Source: Talaromyces rugulosus (taxonomy: Eukaryota > Ascomycota > Eurotiomycetes > Eurotiales > Trichocomaceae). From it: a stretch of 64,000 nt of DNA. The stretch lies in NCBI RefSeq assembly GCF_013368755.1, contig NC_049561.1, forward strand, positions 7,192,001 through 7,256,000. The letters run 5' to 3'. Under the pieces are notes generated by a model. It was not told the origin of the DNA and made no database searches. It saw only the letters and a program-made list of their open reading frames with translations. The position numbers and the translations under genes were made by a program. Below are positions 12,448 to 23,752 of this stretch, piece after piece (the stretch's first letter is position 1; every line of letters starts with the position of its first letter).

Positions 12448-13315
12448 GGCTATTTTTTGTGCTTCGTAACTTCCAGGGTATTGAATGGAGAGATATTTAG
12501 ACGCAATATCTCGACTTGTAAAAACCTGGCAGTTTATTGTATTTTAATATCCCCTAGATATTCACTTGTCCATGTTTAAAACTTCCCTAAGCAGTTCACC
12601 GGCAGCGGTGGCTTGGCATTTTCAGACCCTTTGCGGATAACAAGCCAAGTGCCATTGGAATGTGTTATTCCGATTGTTATAGGTGGTCTGTGCGCCGAAG
12701 GAAAGGGTCAAAACGCACATACGTCACAACCCCTTATATTAATTATATGGTAGGTCAAAATACTGCCATAATGATTTTTAAATAAATAATTCAAAGAATT
12801 TCGAAAATATTTCAATTTCTATCTCATTTATATGGCAAGTCTAAATGCTGCGAAAATACTCCTGAAATAAGTTACATTGTAAGTTAAAACGCTTTGCACG
12901 CGCTTTCTAAAAGATTTCTAAGTTTAAGATTTTAATATGCTATCATTTATATTGAAAAGTACGAGCGGCCGGGACCACCTTATTCAGAGGAAGGCACAAC
13001 TTGGGCGACCGCCTGTCCTGCTCGTAGACGGTCACATGATATATCAATTTACCTTTCTTCTATGTTAACAGTATTTTCCTACTACCTTTGAACAACTTTC
13101 TATAAACCTTTCTTATTATGAATGCATCTGCTATGAGATATGGGAAAATGTTTCACAGTAAAAATAAACAAAGACACATCAATTGATATTTACACATCCG
13201 ACATAGTGATCCACCAATGACACCTCTATTGAGAGAAAAATTGGACCTTTGTCGGCATAAGCTTCTGCTCAGATGTTGTTTGATAGAACGCCCGCAATCT
13301 TTGTTTACGAGCACT
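12448..13315. other. Intergenic region upstream of the GH32 gene
   Basis: No gene is seen. This holds the GH32 promoter (minus-strand gene) and the 3' flank of the small secreted protein gene. It is AT-rich from 12740 to 12960. Short ORFs here have no family features. Confidence 0.5.
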
Positions 13316-13648
13316 TTAGTTGCACTTCAGTTGGAGGGATGCGAATGGCACGTTGTTGCAGGCGGTGTTGGTCGGAGCGAAAGAGGCGTAGGTGCCCTGG
13401 CATTCGGCGCCAGAGTAAGTCACAACACTATCACAGCGGCTTGTGTCAAGGGCCTGAATGCTGCCGATCGAGTTTCCACCCTGGGAACCAAAACAATAGT
13501 CCCTGTTGGTGCCAATGTATTCGACAACTGAGTCTCCTTGGCAGTCTGCTTCCGAGTAGACGGTCACGGCGAAGACAGGGGCGCCATCGGCGGCTGCTAG
13601 ACCCAAGGTTCCAGCCAGAGAGAGGGCAAAGAGAATTGGAGAATACAT
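13316..13648 (-). CDS. Small cysteine-rich secreted protein
   Basis: The likely start is the ATG at 13648 (MYSPILFALSLAGTL...), giving 110 residues; an upstream in-frame ATG at 13729 would add 27 non-hydrophobic residues before the signal peptide. The leader is a clear signal peptide of about 20 residues ending near AAADGAP. The mature part has six cysteines, an even number, spread as in disulfide-stabilised fungal secreted proteins, and is rich in Ser, Thr and Gly. It has no domain I recognise. Such proteins include surface, stress and effector-type products, but nothing here shows which. The frame is intact and its G+C is higher than that of the surrounding DNA. Confidence 0.65.
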   Translation of the reverse strand: MYSPILFALSLAGTLGLAAADGAPVFAVTVYSEADCQGDSVVEYIGTNRDYCFGSQGGNSIGSIQALDTSRCDSVVTYSGAECQGTYASFAPTNTACNNVPFASLQLKCN

Positions 13649-13729
13649 TCTTTGAAGATTTTTGTGAAGAGATTTGGTGAAACGAGTTGAGAAGTTAGAA
13701 TCGAGGAAGCCGTAGTAGTTTTTGTTCAC

Positions 13730-14772
13730 TTGAGATGATCAGTGTTTGGTTGAGAGGAGATTTTTCCAGGGAACAAGGCCTGTATTTATAGCTTTTCATG
13801 CAGGAATTCCCATGGACATAATCACAGTCCTTGGTCAGTGTTTTGCCCTTCGAGTGGAGATGGCCATGTTCCGTGTATCCCGCTTGGCTCTCTTGTATTT
13901 ACGACATGTTAATGATCAACAAAAATTCCCCTGGTACAGTTTCATCCAACAACTTCGAAGCATGGGTCTGAGATGTGTGCAAAGGCCGGTTATCAAATCA
14001 TGAAAGAGACATCAAGTGTTGGTTTGTATTCATAGATCATAGACACCGGGAAATGCTCTTGAGAGTTGTAGTTGAAGCCATTGGATGCCTCCACTCATTC
14101 AATATTGTGCTGAGAACCAACAGATTCGCGTAAATTAAATCCCCTAAAGACGGAGCAGATTTGGCCCTATGGAATCTATAGGTGTTAGAATTGTGGGTAA
14201 TGTCATGAGTCGCTTGTTTAGCTTTTATAAAACTTTGAGTTTTGATAAAACAAACTGTTGTTGGCTTGGCGAAACTGTTTCTACTCCTGCAGATTTATCC
14301 CAACGCCAACACAGCTTTTCGTCATTTAAAGGCTTAAGGGTGGAGTTCGTAAAGATGCATCTGGTACACAAAGCAGTATACGCGTTTGCCATTGGAGGAC
14401 ACTGGGAGCGGACGTAAATTGGTCTCCAAGGTTTATCGCTCGATCTAATGGCTCATCGAGTGGCGGGTAAGTTTGGTATGGCCGGATATCGGGTTTCAGA
14501 TGTGGGAAGAGAGTGGTCTTTCTAAATTTAGTACCTGGACGTACATACTCCGTTTGTAGTTGTACCTAGATACGCCGAATAGGTCTTTGATATACTCCGT
14601 ATGTATAAAGTAATTCAATGTAGATCTAAACCACCAGCCTCGCCGGAATTATTGACTAGGTTTGTACAAGCGCTTAATCCGTTAGAGTTAGGGGCAGAGT
14701 TCAGAGGTCAAAGAGCTTGGGGGTCTTTATAAAGCAGCCTTAGGGTTTACGTTTAAAGGGTCCATTTGGCCA
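13730..14772. other. Intergenic region
   Basis: Upstream region of the small secreted protein gene (13649-13800) followed by about 1 kb with no supported gene. ORFs at 13746 and 14169 lack family features and codon bias. Confidence 0.45.
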
Positions 14773-15075
14773 ACAAAATTGATTGCCCTTAATTGGGGCG
14801 GTCGATCGGGATACTATAGCCACGATGATCTTGGGGCTATATAATATAGGAAATGGATCTAAAGTTGTTTTAGCTAATTACAAAATTGGTTAGGGCTATC
14901 AAGGGTTATTTAACAACTAAATCTAACGCGTAAATAGAACTGACCTACCCCACAAAATTAATTACGCTTAATTGGGGCGGTCAATCCGGATACGTACCAT
15001 GGCCGTGATGATCTTGGGGCCATATATGTAATATGGGAAACCGATCAAAAGTTGTTTTAGCCAATTACAAAATTG
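14773..15075. repeat. Direct repeat pair of about 120 bp
   Basis: Copy 1 (14773-14889) and copy 2 (14952-15075) share CAAAATT, CTTAATTGGGGCGGTC, GATGATCTTGGGGC, GTTGTTTTAGC and AATTACAAAATTG in the same order. Differences are mainly C/T and G/A changes, consistent with a RIP-affected duplication. No coding content is seen. Confidence 0.8.
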
Positions 15076-15731
15076 TTGGTTCTAGTTGCGCGTTGGATTT
15101 AGTTATCGAACCCCGTCTGCGGCCAAATTTCGCTGGGATTTTATAACTCAATTGTTACGTAGCGATCCAGACTACCAATTAATCATGCCAGCACTGCCAC
15201 GGGTGTCGCTAACATGTACGTGGATTGCCAAAGATCTATACACTACATTCAATGTAGTAAAGACACCGAGACCCACTCAGCAGGTACGGAGCCAATCATA
15301 CATAGATACGAAAATACAAACAAAATATCTTTCCATCTTTCTGAAGTAGAGTTATATATTTTAATGGGAGATAGATATCTTACTAATGTTGGACCGGTCA
15401 AGATAACACAGAAGGTAAACGAGCGCTGACAGAGGAATAACCCGGAGGTCCTATTTCCATACCAGGGCTTCTGTCGGCAGTTGAATTCATCTGGTCCCGC
15501 GCCTCCGCCTAAGGAGTCGGCCTATGTGGACTTAGGACTCCTAACATTCAGAATCATGATTGAGGGCATCTCTACAGCCCTCTCAACATCCTCCGCCATG
15601 TCGCCGCAAGATCCTGGCTCTGGAACCCACCTTGGATCAGTCGGCCCCCGGTTCGAGATCTGGGATGAGAAATATGGGCTGCAGCCATGTGGGGAATGAT
15701 CCAGGCCTGGTACCAGGGCCGATAGCTCTAC

Positions 15732-16181
15732 TTAATTGCTCCGACTGCTGTTAATCCTCGTGTCCGATGAAGTCTCTGTTGCTCGAGATTCCATCGATAC
15801 TCTATGCTCTATCTGGCTTCTTAGCCCATGTTTGACGGCTGGGTGTTCGAAGTTTTTGCAGTATTAAGGTGGAACGCTGATGAGTCATTACTCACATTAT
15901 ATGGTCTGTATAGAACTTGAGTTTAGCCATCTTTGCTCTGATGTTCGGTCATCGGTTAATTGCTCTGACTGCTGTTAACCCTTGTGTCTGATGAAGTCTC
16001 TGTCGCTTGAGAATTCTATCGATACTCTATATCCTATCTGGCTTCTTAGTCCATGTTTGATGGCTGGGCGTCCGAAGTTTTTGCAGTATTAAGATGGAAA
16101 CACTGATGAGTCATTACTCGCACTATACGGTCTGTATAGAACTCGAGTTCAGCCATCTTTGCTCTGATGTTCGGTCATCGG
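15732..16181. repeat. Tandem duplication, unit about 225 bp
   Basis: Unit 1 (15732-15955) and unit 2 (15956-16181) are adjacent and colinear; both run from TTAATTGCTCYGACTGCTG to GATGTTCGGTCATCGG. Most mismatches are transitions (C/T, G/A). It has no ORF of note. It may be the remnant of a larger repeat or of a solo element. Confidence 0.85.
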
Positions 16182-16500
16182 CAGTGACAGGGTATGGACA
16201 AAGCGCGGTATGGGAGTGCTTAGTATTTTTGTTGTGAGCTTGTTATTGATCCTGTAATTTTACCCTTATAGGGGATGTATTGAATAGAGGTAGAGTTCAG
16301 TAACACTTTCGCGTAGATATTTAATCAACCTAGTCAATCTGAGCGTTTTCCCCTGATACATGTATGTAGACACTTCTTGTCTCGGATGCTTGCGTGCAGT
16401 TGATACTGGTTCAAGGGCTGCAAAATATGTTCGAAACATTGTCACCTAATAACGCATAAGGATTCCAAATTTTCTAGTTTTGTCTGCCCCTTGAAACTCT

Positions 16501-17949
16501 CTAGTACCCTAAACTATCGATTCCAGCACGGATCGACTCCTCTAACCCAATCCAACCAGACCGCTCGCAAAATGACTTGATCAAATTCTCCGCTCTCTGA
16601 GCAGGAACGATATGACTTAGGTCTCGGAGCTCGGATTTGGAATTCCTGCATTACCTGGACGGACTTTTTGTAGAATGTTGACGAATTCCTTCCAAGTAAA
16701 AGCCGAGGTGAAAGCAAACAGACGTTCAGACTTGACTTCGGGATGAAGAAGACCAACGACATGCACGCGCGCGAGGTCTACAACGTCGACGAATTCTATT
16801 TCCGAATACTTGTCAATAACCCGATCAAGTTGACTGCATAGGAGCAGGGGAAATAGGACTAGTACAACGACGTGAAAATTATCTCATGATACTTACGTCC
16901 AGGAAACCCGAAAGCGGTGGCGTCACCGTTAAGCAGGTTGGCCGCCCATTTCATGGTGGAGCCAGGTATTTCGGGGTGAAGGATTTGTCAGAGCAGTTTG
17001 AAGTATGAATTAGCCAATATGATGGATCAAAACCTGCGGTTTTTTGTTTGGAAGTCAGTGATATGCCCCGGGGCAGTTGTACGACGACATTAACGCCGCC
17101 TCATTCGTTTACTCACAGTGTAATAGGGCAAGACCGAGTTAAACACAAAAGCCGGCTTGTTATTTTTAACCCACTTCCACCCCGCTCGTTCACCCTCCGT
17201 CTTAGATGCAACGTACACCGTGAAAGGCTTGGCGTCCGCTGGGGTGTTTTCATCAAAAGCAGCATTCACCGTCGCTGTATTCCACGTGTCTGTATGGCAA
17301 TAAATACTATTAACACAAAGATTGTAGTAATAAATAGGCATATGATAATTATATAGGAACATATTTGGTTGATCACCTCGGCATACGAGGCCGGCAAAGT
17401 GAATTCTTACCTTCAGTGACCACAATCCCTTCCACCCCCGGTTGTGGTAATGCTGCCGCTGAAGCCGATGAAGTGAGGACCACTCTCTGGATTGATCCTT
17501 CCGGTTGCCTAGCGGCGGCTTCCAAAATGTTCTCAGTAGCTGCAACAACTTTCGGAATAACCTCATCAGCATTCGGGCTAAAGGAAACGTCCGATGCCTA
17601 GAATTAGCTGTTTAGTATTATATCTTGCAGAGGTGCTTATATGCCGCGAAAAGTGTAATGGTTTGGTATATACCATATGAATGACACCTCTAACACCCCC
17701 CATTGCTTCGCTCAAAGCGTCAAAGCCGCTCAAGTCTGGGATAACAATCGACTCGAAACTGTTGGGTCCAAATTTGGATTTGAAAAGTTCTTCGAGCCAT
17801 GGCTTCTGCGAACGCACTGTTCCTCGCACAAAGTATCCAAGAGATAAGAGTTCCTGAACGACATGTGCACCAATAAATCCATTGGCACCAGTGACCAGAA
17901 CACGGGAGCCAGGCGGAATAACATATACTTCTTTTTTAATGGACGCCAT
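16501..17949 (-). pseudogene. Extended SDR / dihydroflavonol-reductase-like NAD(P) reductase, apparently damaged
   Basis: Exon 1 (17949-17674) carries the Rossmann signature VTGANGFIGAHV. Exon 2 (17597-17411) gives ASDVSFSPNADEVIP and VVLTSSASAA. Exon 3 (17289-17117) has the catalytic YVASK (YxxxK). The C-terminal part follows: HPEIPGSTMKWAANLL (near 16970-16920), FVDVVDLARVHVVGLLHPEVK (16795-16733), and GWIGLEESIRAGI (near 16530). Two problems appear. No AG acceptor precedes the ILHPEIPG exon: the expected position reads CTGACAA, with a TGA in frame. A 1-nt frame change is also needed near 16620 to reach the C-terminus. Either this is a recent pseudogene or the sequence has errors. The family reduces carbonyls on small secondary-metabolite-like substrates. 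Confidence 0.7.
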
Positions 17950-17959
17950 TTTGGTTAGT

Positions 17960-18573
17960 AGGTGTTCACTTGTAGCAAGATTTTCTAGACATAGAGACCC
18001 CTAAATTGAAAAACTCTTGGTGTTTATTTCTCATCTTGTGCTTCAGGATCATTTTGCGGTCAATTTATATTCTATTTTTTTAAGCTGGATAAGCAGATGT
18101 CTGCCTCCGCGGAGCTGGGCAAGCTATTCTATATGGAAGCGCCAGTACTTGTGTTTAATTATTTATCAGCCATCTGACATCACTTATCGGGAGTCAAGTT
18201 AACATTTGTCATTTAAATCCTCCACTAGATTATAAATCATCGCTTTCGGAATGACATGCACGGAGCTGGTAGGGAGGCTATTCTTCCGCCTGTATTAACA
18301 GCCGTCTGCCATAGTCTATCAAGAGTCAAATTAGAAATACGCCTGATAGTAGATCCTTCTATACCTATGTATATTATACGGCATCGCATTTGGAATGGGT
18401 TCCACGGAACTACATGTAAATATCTTCTGTCTGATCTTGGCAAGCCTTTTGTCTACATCATATAAATTTAGCCAGCCCCCGGTCAGATTTTCAGATTACA
18501 GGTTCCGTCAATAAGTGTCTAACTTGCTTCTTCCTTTTTTATTCGACCTAAATTCTCGAAATATATTTCGAAA
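17960..18573. other. Intergenic region with a decayed duplication
   Basis: No gene is seen. Segments near 18105-18205 and 18262-18335 look like diverged copies of each other (CGGAGCTGG, AGCTATTCT, GCCATCTGaC/GCCgTCTGcC and GAGTCAA in order), suggesting an old duplication. Confidence 0.35.
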
Positions 18574-18650
18574 ATGAAAGTTGGCATCGTGAACGCAGGC
18601 AATATTGGATTGCATCTGGCTTTTGTGGCTAGCCAAGGCAAAGACGACGT
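18574..18650 (+). pseudogene. 5' stub of an NADP-dependent oxidoreductase gene
   Basis: An ATG with context AAAATG at 18574 starts MKVGIVNAGNIGLHLAF, the beta-alpha-beta NADP-binding start (GxxNxG-like) of F420-dependent NADP reductase-like proteins. Similarity ends after about 26 codons, where the sequence becomes the 3' end of the minus-strand regulator relic. Only the stub is present, so it marks a rearrangement breakpoint and is not a gene. Confidence 0.5.
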
Positions 18651-19186
18651 TGTTGCAGTTGAAATGCATAACATTCACCGACTAGACGCAAGAGCGTGTC
18701 AGCATGAAAGAGTGGCAGGACCGAGTTGTACGTATTGAGAAATATTCCGACCATAGCCATGGCTTGCTGTAGTGGAGGTAGGTTCATTGAGCTGATTGTG
18801 TGATCGTCGTCCTCATGGTATTGATCTTCAACGTGCTCTGTTATTGCCATCTCCTTGAGCCCTTGTGTCGTATTTTGCTCCTGGTCTTGATCTCTATTCT
18901 GAGCCTGTAACTTTTATGATTGAGTATCCTTCTTATTTCAACGCCCGAGAATACGTACAAGTTGAGTCTCTAAGCGCTGTACTTCTGCTTGCAGGCTCTG
19001 GACCTCGTTCGTCTCTTTAGTCTCGCTAATACGTTGTGATCTACGTTGTGCTCTCGGTTTTGACTTCCGGCTCAGCGCCGTATGTGTGCAATCCGTCGCA
19101 TAGTTGATGCAGTTCGAGCAACGAGGTTTCTGTCCATCGCACTTAATTTTGCGAGTGTAACATAGATCACATGCCTTCCACACCAT
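18629..19186 (-). pseudogene. Zn2Cys6 transcription factor, 3'-truncated
   Basis: Exon 1 (19186-18959) encodes an N-terminal binuclear cluster CDLCYTRKIKCDGQKPRCSNC and a final Cys, then a basic linker and a coiled-coil (VQSLQAEVQRLETQL). A canonical intron (GTACGT..TTACAG, 18958-18905) joins to a linker and to LPPLQQAMAMVGIFLNTYNS and FHADTLLRLVGECYAF, the start of the fungal-specific regulatory domain. The homology stops near 18650 at the junction with the oxidoreductase stub; the stop at 18629 is fortuitous. Hence the regulator lacks nearly all its regulatory region. It might still make a DNA-binding fragment. Confidence 0.75.
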
Positions 19187-19774
19187 AATTTAGCAATTCG
19201 TATTTGGTCGATGTGTAGACTCGATTATCACTCTACCTTCCTCGATCGATTACTCAATTCCATTGTAGCTCCAATACCTTTTCAACTCGATTTAATTGCT
19301 GTCCTTCCTCTAGAGTCCAATGTTGGTTTGGTAACTAATTTGCAAAACTCCCTCCGCGGGGGCGGACATTACGCATAATCTTGGATTACTAATACACTCA
19401 ACCCTAACCCTGAATTCATCAATATTGTATATAACGTAAGTCAGCTACAGTAATACAGTCTAGTTCCGTGGAATTAATCGTTTAATTGATTACTAATCTC
19501 AGAACTTGGTCGCATGGTTTGGCGTTGACGTCATCCTTTCGCGACATCTTCATATCAAATACTTGATTAGAGACATGTACTAGGATTCGCGTCTGACTCA
19601 GGAGTCGACTATACACATGTATATCACGACCATGGCAAATTAAACCTTTGGGTTTACAGTCTTTTGATACTTCCGCGTTTCGATGAGAGTTCTAGAAACT
19701 AGCCTATTTGCTTCAATTCTTTTATCTTTCTTTCTTATATACCTATAAACTATTACAAGGAGCCAGTCATAAAC
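19187..19774. other. Intergenic region between divergent relics
   Basis: No gene is seen. It is the shared upstream region of the Zn2Cys6 fragment and the NmrA-like pseudogene, with mixed composition and no clear regulatory motif. Confidence 0.45.
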
Positions 19775-20950
19775 ATGTCGGCCATAGGCAATCAAGGCGG
19801 TGGCGTTGTTCGTGCGCTGCTGGGCTCTGGGTTAACTGGGGGCAACCTATGGCTTATTCGGACCCTGACACGAGACCCAAATTTGGCTAACGCGAAGAAC
19901 TTGCTAGCTGCCCACCAGACCATTGACAACTGTCTCACTCTCGTCACCGGGCACGTGCATGATAAGACTTCTCTCTAAGATGCTTTCGCTGGCGCTTATG
20001 GTGTCTTCGCTATAATATCTGAATCTTATCCTGGGAGAGTTCTGACGAAGAAAGAAGAGATGCAGTATGAAATTGAAGTGGGCTGTAATATTGTCTTGGC
20101 AGCTGAAGAGTGTGGTATCAAGCATTTTGTTTAAGTAGCTTGCCGGACATGTTCAAGATAATAGGAGGACGTTTTCTTAATATTTACCACATGAATAACA
20201 AACATATAATTGAGCAGAGTGCCAGAGAAAGGCTCAGCGGGTTGACTTGCCTCATTCCGGGTTCGTATCCTTCGGGAAATCCAGCAGTCATGCATGTGTT
20301 ACTCACAGCAAGCTCTGTGTATAGGTTTTTCTTATACCCACCTAAGGTGGCCTCAGTATTGCCAACGCCGAGGTAAAGTTGGCTGTAGGCAGTTTAGAAG
20401 TTATGCATGAAGGCTGATTAATTTACTAATCCAATAGCCGATGGAGTCGTTCAGTTCCGTATTCCAATCCCAGGTGGTCAGAGTATGCAATGGACTGACC
20501 CGATTCATGACATGGGCATCTTTGCAGCGAGTGGGTCCATTTGTGCCACCATAAGTAGGATGTGCCCAAACTAGTTTAATGGACAGTGGCTAACTATTTT
20601 CCTCTACTTTGGAGGGGTGTTTAACTTGGGTATCCAAAAAACCCATGGAAAGTCGTATCTTGTCTTAGGCCCTCGGAATCACCGCCGATGACATGGCCAA
20701 GACGTTTACACGGGTAACGGGCGAGGCAGCAGTTCACGAGCCGATTTCTGCCGAGGAATTTGCGGAGTTGGCGGTCCCATTTGTTGGGCCAGCTTTCAAG
20801 GAAGACGCCAAGGAAATGATGGAATGGGCCGCTGTGATGCCGGCGGACAAGATTTGCTACAGCGCCTTTGATGCCGATCAGGATCATTCTGTACAGAATC
20901 TAGGCCTGTCAGCAACTTCCTTTAAGAGCTGGCTCTATCGTACTAGCTAG
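19775..20950 (+). pseudogene. NmrA-like NAD(P)-binding protein relic
   Basis: The frame opens at 19775 with GNQGGGVVRALLGSG (Rossmann-type glycine motif) and LTRDPN, then hits TAA at 19976 inside an otherwise continuous frame (DAFAGAYGVFAI). A second TAA follows after AAEECGIKHFV near 20131. Later pieces in other frames are MNNKHIIEQSARERLSGLTCLIPG (start near 20190), LRWPQYCQRR (near 20345) and GITADDMAKTFTRVTGEA with a C-terminal run to 20950 (FVGPAFKEDAKEMMEWAAVM). The whole NmrA/HSCARG-like protein of about 320 residues can be followed, but stops and frameshifts break it. The family senses NAD(P) redox state in fungal regulation. Confidence 0.8.
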
Positions 20951-22070
20951 ATGGGGCCGACGTGAAAATATGAAAAAAAGATGACGAAATTTGGCGGGTC
21001 AAGTGAAAATGTGCATAAGATACGAGCTATATTATAAGCCAAAAAAAAAAAAGACATCTAGGCACAACTATCAACTTGGCAGGCCGATATATCCACCCTA
21101 TGTGTGAAGGTAAGGTTCGAAGAGCGTGATTATATAGTAGTAGTAGTAGTAGTAGTCCTACTACTAATATTATTATTATAATATTATAAATTTATTTATT
21201 TAATTTAATTTAACAAGACTAACTTACTATATTTTTATATTATAAAATATAAATAAATAATATAAGTAGTGCAGTAAGAAACCACTGCATTGGACCCTCG
21301 GAAGGGTAGTTTCCCCGGCCACCGAGAACCGAGGTTTTACGTATGTACGCAGCAGACAGCAGACGACAGAGACAGAGAAGTGAAGACTTCTAGTGAATTG
21401 AATTGAGATTAAGACTATTGCTTGAGGTTCTGTATGCATTCTGCCTGTTGCAAGTAAGTATCAGTTCGACAAACACCCTGCCACTGCTCACACTGGCCCA
21501 TTCCACGGGGCGGTCATATCTTCCACCACTGTAGTTAATCAAAATAGAAAGATAATATTTAAAATTGTATTATAATTAATAAAAATAATAATTTGTAATA
21601 TTATATTGTTAAAATTTTAAATATAAAAAAAGAAAAAGAAAAATTCTACATAAAAATATTTTATATAGATAAATAATAAAATGTGGTATATAATCGTGCC
21701 ACCTGCGCATCCACCGCTCCCGCTTACATGCTAAGCTCTAGGCTTAGCCCCACTGCCTTAGGCATCCACCTTCCGACCTGCCGACCATCACACACCACTA
21801 GAAACAGCGCTGTAGGCATCATAAGCATCATAAGCATCATAAGCATCATAAGCATCATAAGCATCATAAGCAATGATTGCTGAAGGACCCGTTGTGACAA
21901 CCGGCAAAAATAAGAACTAATGGTGTTGTATTGGCCTGTTAGTTAGAATTTGGGTAAGTATTCAAATGTTGCTTTCGGCGGACATTCTAGTAATGGACTC
22001 GGTGCAATATATGTAGGTTGGAGCCGCTTATATTTTGTCAACAATTCCAAGATCGGCGTGGTGTTCGCTG
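20951..22070. other. Intergenic region with microsatellites
   Basis: No gene is seen. A (TAG)n run near 21137-21158 is followed by AT-rich low-complexity DNA up to about 21700 and by a 9-bp tandem repeat at 21816-21869. This separates the decayed region from the RiPP-like locus. Confidence 0.5.
21816..21869. repeat. Six perfect copies of a 9-bp repeat
   Basis: GCATCATAA is repeated six times without error. Because the unit is nine bases, every frame stays open (His/Ile/Ser-rich), which explains a spurious ORF here. Confidence 0.95.
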
Positions 22071-23200
22071 CTATTGTACGGGTTTCCTTTTCGGCGACTT
22101 AGTATCATGTTGTGGCTTTGAAGATGTGCAAAAATCCCTACCATATATCGGATGCCTGAGGAGATCATGCTCGAAGGGATCAAATGACCGCTGTCCCATC
22201 CAATTCTCAAGAGGCTCCCACTTGACACATTTGTGCTTCCCGTGATCTCTTGCGACCGGATAGGGATGGCTGGTGTCCGATGTTAGCGCAAAAACAAACA
22301 TATATATATATATACATATATAGTAATTGTATAACCTACCTATTCGACCAATATAATGGTATGAGAGTGGTATCCAGGTTGCACTGGACATACTGCCTTA
22401 ACCAGTCGAGACAATGCTCTATAGTCAGGTCAGCAAGAAGCGACATTTTCTGAGAATCTCTCTTGACTCACCTGTATGATGTTTTAGTAGTCGGAAATCA
22501 TTGTCGGATAAATCTTTGTAATAATGATCTTGATGCATATAATGATGTAATCTTTCCACACAGTGCAGACCGTGGTAAACCGCAACCGTACCGAAGTATC
22601 CAGACCCATCAGAAAGCATGACCAAGTCGTCATTTCCTGAAAATTGGCCGAGCTCATCTGGTTGTATCTTTACGTTTTGATCTATGGCCACGTTCTATTA
22701 GTCCATTTGTGTTCAAATACGATGTGATCTGACATACACTGCAGCAGACTTTCCCACGCAATGTCGAGCTCAGCTCTCGGCTCACCGTTGAATGCTGTCG
22801 GCTTGTCCGGATTCATCGTTCCATCGGAAAGAAATATTGCGCTGAGTTCGAATGGACGCTCTTCATATCCAATTATATCCCGTACTGGAGCTTTCGAGAG
22901 ATCTCCGCTGTTAGTAAACCCTACGCAGCACAAACCTCATGGGTGCTTACAGGACGCATATTGAGGGCCATGGGAATATCTTGAGGCTATCCAGTTTGTG
23001 TATTCAACGCAGATGACCACATTGAGAGCAATTAAGAGGGCATGGGCAGTTGTCGCATAGATTCGAGTTTTCTGTTGTCGACTGCGTCGGTGGGCTTGTG
23101 TGTGGCTCTCGACTAGAGGATCAGATACCGAACCGTTGATGGATTCACAGTCGTTTGTGTCAGGCAACTCTCCCATATCTAGAGAGGTATACTTTGCCAT
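22071..23200 (-). CDS. UstYa/DUF3328-family oxidase-like protein
   Basis: The likely start is the ATG at 23200 (MAKYTSLDMGEL...); an upstream in-frame ATG at 23314 precedes a duplicated 21-bp stretch. Exons: 23200-22951, about 22920-22738, 22681-22472, 22418-22340, 22269-22071. One TM helix (ALLIALNVVICVEY) precedes the lumenal domain, with ELDIAWESLLQ and the two family motifs HGLHC and HTEHC. The second HxxHC is assembled only after splicing at 22472/22418. DUF3328 proteins oxidatively cyclise or hydroxylate RiPP precursor peptides in ustiloxin, asperipin and phomopsin pathways. The first exon junction is awkward: only a 30-nt intron keeps frame, while a normal 43-nt one is off by one base. 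It is divergent to the next gene. Confidence 0.83.
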
Positions 23201-23752
23201 CGATGGCAACTTTGGTCCTGAGAACGAAAATGAGAACTGTATTCGAGGTAGTATAGACTGTATTCGAGGTAGTATAGAGAAGAATGGAAGTTGAGAAGGA
23301 TCAAACGGCCACATCTTGCGAAACGTGGAGAGGATTAACTGAATACAGTGCCATCCACATATTGGGTGTAATCAATATTAACGAAGAAAATAGTAATTTC
23401 CTTACGGAGCAATGATAATAACAATAAGCATTATGATCTGTTGATGGTGATGTCCCATATTATTGCTTATCTTGCACATGAAATTTCCGTAAGCGCTTAC
23501 AGAGTAAGTATTTCTATCGCTTTGACCTGTCAAGCCCAATGCAGTCAGCCCATTCTTTTAGTCTCATTGGGGGAAAAGATCTCTTTGGAGATCAGAAGTA
23601 TTATGATTTGCATCCCTGTCAACGCTTAATATGTGTGTTTCTTCCAACAGAGAAGAACAAAGTAGGCTTTCCAGTAATTTCACCATTGACCTACGAAAAC
23701 CGACCCCTTTCAAGTAAATTTGACCTCAGATTTATTGCATATCGCAGCCAAA

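Noticed and set aside
19400..19415. ACCCTAACCCT as a telomere repeat
   Set aside because: Only about two units are present, in the middle of ordinary intergenic DNA.
21816..21869. CRISPR-like array
   Set aside because: The repeats are contiguous with no spacers, and the DNA is fungal.
21683..21883. 66-codon ORF with ISIIS repeats as a repeat precursor peptide
   Set aside because: It is produced by a perfect 9-bp microsatellite that is open in all frames; there is no signal peptide and no processing sites.
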